From the NCBI RefSeq assembly GCF_017313265.1, contig NZ_JAFLQZ010000001.1, positions 186,001 to 250,000 on the forward strand: a stretch of 64,000 nucleotides of DNA. The letters are read 5' to 3'. Within the stretch, counting starts at the first letter, position 1, and each line of letters starts with the position of its first letter. The stretch is from Hymenobacter telluris. GTDB lineage: Bacteria; Bacteroidota; Bacteroidia; Cytophagales; Hymenobacteraceae. This document shows positions 59,790 through 64,000 of this stretch, piece by piece. The position numbers and the translations under genes are program-made. Under the pieces are notes generated by a model. It was not told where the DNA came from, made no database searches, and saw only the letters and a program-made list of their open reading frames with translations.

Positions 59790-62282
59790 TTATCCCGCCC
59801 GGCGCTTCTCGTCCTCGGCACCGCCCTGGCGGCGGCGAGTGGGGGCTACTTTGTCGTTGCCGAAGCGGTAGGAGAACGATAAGGTAGCTACGCGGGAGTC
59901 GCGGCTTTGGTAGAACCGCTCGGCGTAGTTGTTGTAGGTGGACGTGGCCCGCGTAACGCTGGTAAAGAAAATGTCGGTGACGTTGAGCTTGAAGGTGCCC
60001 TTCCGGTCCCAGGCCGACTTTTGAATGCCCGCCGTAACCTCGCCCTGGGGCCGCAGCCGGAAGAAACCATACACCTCCGCCGATTGGTACCGGGCGCTCA
60101 AATCAGCACTCCACCCTTTGCCAAGCGTGAAGGAGCTGTTGGAGGTGATGCTGTAGGCCGCTTTGCCCGCGTTGAGGTCGGTACCGGCTAAGGAGCCCCT
60201 GAAGCGGTTGTAATACAGCACTGCGTTGTTATTCATGGTCCACCACTTGGCAAGTTCCAGCGGCGCGTTCAGCGTGAGGGCCACGTAGTGCTGCTGGCCC
60301 AGGTTCTGGTTGGTTGATACAATGGCGCGGGTGCTGTCGTCGGCGGGCTGCACCGTGTTGATGATGGGGTCGGACGTAAGGCTGTAGCTCACGCCGAGGC
60401 TGTACTTTTGAAGGTAGGTGTGCGTCAGCTCGAAGTTGTAGCTGGTTTGGGGGCGCAGGTTGGGGTTGCCGGCGCCGTACGTGGTAGCGTCAATGTACGA
60501 GCGGAACGGGTTCAGCTGCCCGTACGAAGGCCGGTCGATGCGGCGGCTCAACGACAGCGAGGTTTCTTGCTTGGGCGTGAACGTGCGTTTGATGGCGGCG
60601 CTAGGGAAAAACTGAAAGTAGTTGCGGTCGAAGCCTTCGGCTGGGTTTTCGGGGCGGCCCGTAACGTTGGTTTGCTCGCCGCGCAGGCCGCCTTGCAGGT
60701 TCCAGCCGGGTAGGGTGTAGTTCACATTGACGTAGCCCGCATTGATGTTCTCATCATAAATGAAATGATTGGAGCGGCGCGGGTCCCGGACCAGCCCGAC
60801 GCCATCGGTGCCCGGAACCCGAAACAGTACGTCATTATCGGAGCGTACCCAACTCACTTTGCCGCCCGCTTCCAGGCGCAGCTGCTTGCTGACGGGGTGG
60901 GTGTAATCAACCTTCACCGACTGAATGGTGAGGCCGCCTTGCTGGTTGCCGTCCAGCAAATCAGTGGAGTCTTTGGGCAAGAAATACAGCGTGTTGAGCT
61001 GTTGCAGGCGGCGCGTATCGTAGTAGGCGTAGTCGGCATCGGCGGTTAGCTCGCGCGGGCCCGCCGAGTCGGAGGCGAAGGTGTGGCGCAGGTTGAGGTT
61101 ACCGGCAATGTTGGAGGTGATGTAGCTACGGTCGTTGGTGGAGCGGTAGCGGGCCAGCGGGTTGCTGAGGGCGTTGAACTGCTCGGTGTAATTGGTGCCG
61201 TCCTGCACGGTGTTGTATTGCTGCCCGTTCACGGTGCCTCCCACCACCGTATGCTCGCCGAGGGTATAGTCGAGCCCGGCTTTCCAGGTGTGGGAGCGGC
61301 CTTGGTTGTGCGAGAAGTTTTCTTGGAGCGTACTGCCTGCAAAAAGCTTCTGCTGATCGGAGTAGCTGAAGAAGCTACGGTTGATGTTCAGGGCACTGGC
61401 GTTTTCGCGGTCGGCGTAGGAGTAGCTCCCGAACAGGTTCAGCTTTTGGTGCCGATGGTTCACGGACAAGCCCGTCACGTACTTGCCGTTATTGCTGTTG
61501 TTGAAGCGGCTCAGGCCGTAGCTGGCATTCAGGGTGCCGTTGGTGCCTTGGCGCTGGTCTTTCTTGAGGTTGATGGCAATGATGCCGGCCCCGCCCTGCG
61601 CATCGTACTTGGCAGGCGGGTTGGTAATCAGCTCGATATTTTTCACTTGGTCGGCGGGCAGGGCACGCAGGTAGTCTGCCAGTTCGGAACCCGTCATGGG
61701 CTGGCGCTTGCCGTCGATGAGCACCAGCACGCCCTGGCGGCCTTTAAGGGCCAGGTTGTCGTTGCCGTCCACGGTGACGCCCGGCGCCCGGCCCAGCACT
61801 TCCAGCGAGCTGGCCCCGGCAGCCAAGGTGCTGCCTTCCACGTTCACAATGGTCCGGTCGGCGAGGCGCTCGAACATCGGTTTCTGACCTACTACGGTGA
61901 CTTCTTGCAGGTTGGTGGCCTTGCTGGCTTGCAGCGTAAAGGCCGGCAGCTTCACCTCCGTGGCAGCCACCTCAAACGGCGCACTCCACTGCCGCACGAA
62001 CCCCACTTGCGAGGCCAACACCACATAGCGGCCGGGTGATACGGTTGTCAGCCGAAAGGCACCTTTGTCGTCGCTGAAGTCGGATTTTACAACTACAGAA
62101 TCAGTGGCGCGGTGCAGGGTGAGCGTGGCAAATGGCACCGCCCGGCCTGAAGTTTCGTGTACTGAGCCGCTCACAGCACCAACTTGTTGCGCAGTGGCAG
62201 CTCGGGCGGAAATGAGAATTGCGGCAACCAGAAGTCCGGCGGACAAGGACGCACGTAGCCGCATGAAGAAATTCTTGTTCAT
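59790..62282 (-). CDS. Outer-membrane beta-barrel receptor (TonB-dependent type)
   Basis: 830 residues. Signal peptide (MRLRASLSAGLLVAAILISA within residues 7-30), a carboxypeptidase regulatory-like domain (35-120, VSGSVHETSGRAVPFATLTL), a plug (SLEVLGRAPGVTVDGNDNLA, IELITNPPAKYDAQGGAGII) and a barrel of the same family as the gene at 36789, with a short Arg-rich tail (TRRRQGGAEDEKRRAG). The MarR regulator 237 bases upstream in the same direction and the dyad between them suggest regulation by a small molecule. Confidence 0.87.
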   Translation of the reverse strand: MNKNFFMRLRASLSAGLLVAAILISARAATAQQVGAVSGSVHETSGRAVPFATLTLHRATDSVVVKSDFSDDKGAFRLTTVSPGRYVVLASQVGFVRQWSAPFEVAATEVKLPAFTLQASKATNLQEVTVVGQKPMFERLADRTIVNVEGSTLAAGASSLEVLGRAPGVTVDGNDNLALKGRQGVLVLIDGKRQPMTGSELADYLRALPADQVKNIELITNPPAKYDAQGGAGIIAINLKKDQRQGTNGTLNASYGLSRFNNSNNGKYVTGLSVNHRHQKLNLFGSYSYADRENASALNINRSFFSYSDQQKLFAGSTLQENFSHNQGRSHTWKAGLDYTLGEHTVVGGTVNGQQYNTVQDGTNYTEQFNALSNPLARYRSTNDRSYITSNIAGNLNLRHTFASDSAGPRELTADADYAYYDTRRLQQLNTLYFLPKDSTDLLDGNQQGGLTIQSVKVDYTHPVSKQLRLEAGGKVSWVRSDNDVLFRVPGTDGVGLVRDPRRSNHFIYDENINAGYVNVNYTLPGWNLQGGLRGEQTNVTGRPENPAEGFDRNYFQFFPSAAIKRTFTPKQETSLSLSRRIDRPSYGQLNPFRSYIDATTYGAGNPNLRPQTSYNFELTHTYLQKYSLGVSYSLTSDPIINTVQPADDSTRAIVSTNQNLGQQHYVALTLNAPLELAKWWTMNNNAVLYYNRFRGSLAGTDLNAGKAAYSITSNSSFTLGKGWSADLSARYQSAEVYGFFRLRPQGEVTAGIQKSAWDRKGTFKLNVTDIFFTSVTRATSTYNNYAERFYQSRDSRVATLSFSYRFGNDKVAPTRRRQGGAEDEKRRAG

Positions 62283-62445
62283 GGGTGATAAAGTCGAAGG
62301 GAAGGAGAAACCGAATGAATTTGCTTGCTACATCCTGATTATGAGCGCGCAAGGCATGGCAGTAGCCATAGTAGCTACCAGCCGGCGGCATCCTGAGCGT
62401 AGGCCATAGCTCAGGGTGCAGATGGATACAGGGCTATATTCTTGT

Positions 62446-62489
62446 TCTACGAAACTGTTCGTACAAATAAATACGAATAGTTTCGTAGA
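62446..62489. promoter_or_regulatory. Probable MarR operator
   Basis: An 18-base imperfect dyad, TCTACGAAACTGTTCGTA (62446-62463) and TACGAATAGTTTCGTAGA (62472-62489), one mismatch, 8-base spacer. It lies between the MarR gene and the receptor gene it probably controls. Confidence 0.6.
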
Positions 62490-62519
62490 TGCAATAGGTT
62501 GACGAGTTTTTCTTTGAAG

Positions 62520-63011
62520 CTATTGTGGTTGAGTTGTAGCGTTTAGCGCGGTTCTATTCTGAATTGGCTCCGGGGTAGGTTCGGCGCCCGCGAGGCAGTT
62601 GCTATAAATTCGTTCGAGCAGTGGGCGCATAACAGCTAAATCCGCTTCCGAAAGGCCTTCCAGCGCCACCTGCCGGTTGCTGAGCACCACGGGCTGCACG
62701 GCATCCAGGGTGCGCAACCCCTTCTCCGACACCCGTAACCGGTTCCGGCGGCCATCATGGGGGAGCGGCTCCGCAGCCAGCAAGCCACTTTTGAGCATCA
62801 GGCTAATCATGCGGGCCACCGAAGCCTGGTCTTTGAAAACCCGCTCGGCAATGTCGGTTTGGGTGAGGTCGTCGTGTTCCTGAATCACGCGCAGCACCAG
62901 CCATTGGTCGATGGTAATGGCAATGCCCGCCCGGTCGATGTTGGCCTGAGCCATCTTGCGGTACTGACGGATGGCCTTGTCGAGCGAATAGAAGATGATG
63001 CTGGATAGCAT
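62520..63011 (-). CDS. MarR family transcriptional regulator
   Basis: 163 residues. Winged helix: ITIDQWLVLRVIQEHDDLTQ, TDIAERVFKDQASVARMISL (recognition helix) and the wing EPLPHDGRRNRLRVSEKG, followed by a helical dimerisation part. ATG at 63011 chosen because it gives the family N-terminus (MLSSIIFYSLDKAIRQYRKM); the frame extends upstream without resemblance. It precedes the receptor gene at 59790 on the same strand. Confidence 0.87.
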   Translation of the reverse strand: MLSSIIFYSLDKAIRQYRKMAQANIDRAGIAITIDQWLVLRVIQEHDDLTQTDIAERVFKDQASVARMISLMLKSGLLAAEPLPHDGRRNRLRVSEKGLRTLDAVQPVVLSNRQVALEGLSEADLAVMRPLLERIYSNCLAGAEPTPEPIQNRTALNATTQPQ

Positions 63012-63110
63012 GCGTGTTGGTATTAAATAGATTGTTACTGTAAAGATGTATGATATATCATTGAAGTTGCCTGAAGTAAGAAATATTTTTTCGGCGGCGC
63101 AGATGTGGGG

Positions 63111-63152
63111 CCTCACCCCCCCGGCCCCCTCTCCGAAAAAGGAGATGGGGAG
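63111..63152. repeat. CCTCACCCCCCCGGCCCCCTCTCC-type repeat
   Basis: CTCACCCCCCCGGCCCCCTC then TCCGAAAAAGGAGATGGGGAG: a C-rich arm and a partly complementary G-rich arm. A widespread type of intergenic repeat in many bacteria. Lies between the MarR gene and the peptidase gene. Confidence 0.6.
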
Positions 63153-63173
63153 ACTAGAGTCTATAAGAATTAC

Positions 63174-64000
63174 CTATTTCACTTCAAACGTGTTATCGGC
63201 CTTGTGCTTGTCGGGGACGTAGGTGCTGCCCAGGACCACTTTGCGTACGGTTTGTTTGGTGGCTACCGGCACGGTTACGGTGGTGTTACCGGCCTGCCAC
63301 ACGGCTACGGTGCGGTGGATTTTCTCGGTTTTGCCATCGGCAAAAGTTACGGTCAGGTCCACCGGGACGGGTTTGGTGCCTTTGGCGGTTACCAGCACGT
63401 TGTAGCCGGTGCTGGTTTTGCTGACGCTGGTAATGGACAGGTCGGGGTAGCCGTCGTCGAAAAACCAGCGCTGCCAGAACCAGTTCAGGTTTTGGCCAGC
63501 CCCCGTGTTCATCGAGTTGAAGAAATCATAGGGCATGGGGTGCTTGCCGTGCCAGTTACGGATGTAGGTGTGCAGGGCCTTGGTGAATAGCTCGTCACCG
63601 AGCAAATCCTTCACGTAGAGGTAGCCCAGGGCCGGCTTGGGGTAGGAATTCAGGAAGAACGCGGTGCCGTTTTGGAGGGTGCTGAGCGTGGTGACGGGCA
63701 CATCGAATTCCTGCGCCGAGCCGCGGGCGTAGGGCTCCACCCCGTAGTCGTCCTCGAAACCGGGCTTGATGAGGCCGGACACAATCCACTCGCCAATGGT
63801 AGCCCAGCCCTCGTCCATCCAGCCGTACTTGGTTTCGTTGGTGCCCATGTAGAACGGAAACATGGTGTGGAATACCTCGTGGTCGGTGAGGGTAATGGCG
63901 TCGTCGCGGGTGGCCACGGGGTTGTCGTTCACCATCATGGGGTACTCCATCTGGTCGAGGCCGTCGAACACGGTTTCGTGGGCGTAGGGGAAGGGCCACT
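63174..64000 (-). CDS. M1 family metallopeptidase, C-terminal part
   Basis: The frame runs off the right edge (first full codon TGG); about 275 C-terminal residues are visible. The sequence begins WPFPYAHETVFDGLDQMEYP, and the gluzincin zinc site HEVFH follows, with the third ligand Glu in DEGWATIGE some 18 residues later. A helical region and a beta-sandwich tail (DLSITSVSKTSTGYNVLVTA) complete it. A secreted aminopeptidase-like enzyme; substrate unknown. The start is outside the window. Confidence 0.85.
   Translation of the reverse strand, partial: WPFPYAHETVFDGLDQMEYPMMVNDNPVATRDDAITLTDHEVFHTMFPFYMGTNETKYGWMDEGWATIGEWIVSGLIKPGFEDDYGVEPYARGSAQEFDVPVTTLSTLQNGTAFFLNSYPKPALGYLYVKDLLGDELFTKALHTYIRNWHGKHPMPYDFFNSMNTGAGQNLNWFWQRWFFDDGYPDLSITSVSKTSTGYNVLVTAKGTKPVPVDLTVTFADGKTEKIHRTVAVWQAGNTTVTVPVATKQTVRKVVLGSTYVPDKHKADNTFEVK

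Overview
The window is a piece of chromosome from a GC-rich member of the Bacteroidota, most likely Hymenobacteraceae (Hymenobacter-like). Grounds: promoter boxes of the Bacteroidota form TAnnTTTG (best seen in front of rnpB), a fused lpxC/fabZ gene, a PorX response regulator of type IX secretion, DUF1573, DUF2851, DUF4197 and outer-membrane beta-barrel families typical of the phylum, weak use of Shine-Dalgarno sites, and high GC. No rRNA, tRNA, transposase, integron or CRISPR array was found. The genus is an inference; no database was searched.

Layout. 1-9.4 kb: tail of a probable glycosidase, a DUF1573 protein, a fused E1 2-oxoacid dehydrogenase, a lipoprotein, a LuxE-like acyltransferase, a DUF421 membrane protein, an NtrC-like regulator without a DNA-binding domain, and a PQQ-type sugar dehydrogenase followed by a cytochrome c. 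9.4-15.2 kb: the RNase P RNA gene with a repeat inserted in it, DUF4279, rnhA, marC, a SerC-like aminotransferase, aroQ and xerD. 15.3-24.4 kb: multi-pass membrane proteins, ftsK, a LolA-like carrier, DUF2851 and a hexapeptide acetyltransferase. 24.5-36.2 kb: trhO, a nucleoside phosphorylase, a LuxC-like acyl-CoA reductase divergent from a ferredoxin, a WbpG-type amidotransferase, a nitrilase-like hydrolase, valS and ptrB. 36.8-39.5 kb: an outer-membrane beta-barrel receptor. 39.6-45.2 kb: an accessory island with a one-protein MmeI-like (type IIL) restriction-modification enzyme, an ADP-ribosyltransferase-fold protein with a small downstream partner, an HTH regulator and a coiled-coil protein. 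45.3-50.5 kb: E2 acyltransferase, cinA and two DUF4197 paralogues. 50.6-59.0 kb: Uma2 nuclease, then ABC ATPase, lpxA, lpxC/fabZ, lpxD and an HD hydrolase (lipid A), and porX. 59.1-64 kb: a lipoprotein, a second beta-barrel receptor with a MarR regulator upstream, and the C-terminal part of an M1 metallopeptidase.

The most unusual property is a dense set of inverted repeats, most 80-180 bp long, lying between genes. Most have arms built from a short word repeated with small changes, a different word in each family. They abut or contain stop codons of several genes (trhO, cinA, the 15341 gene, the acidic protein, the 14823 gene), sit between genes of the lipid A cluster, form what should be the 5' leader of one mRNA, nest inside each other, and in one case form the P12 arm of RNase P RNA. 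A related word repeat has entered the reading frame of valS, probably in its editing domain, with one-armed relatives in the linkers of ftsK and the E2 gene. The second point of interest is the 39.6-45.2 kb island, where two copies of one palindrome with the same 15-base spacer lie at either end of the restriction/ADP-ribosyltransferase block.
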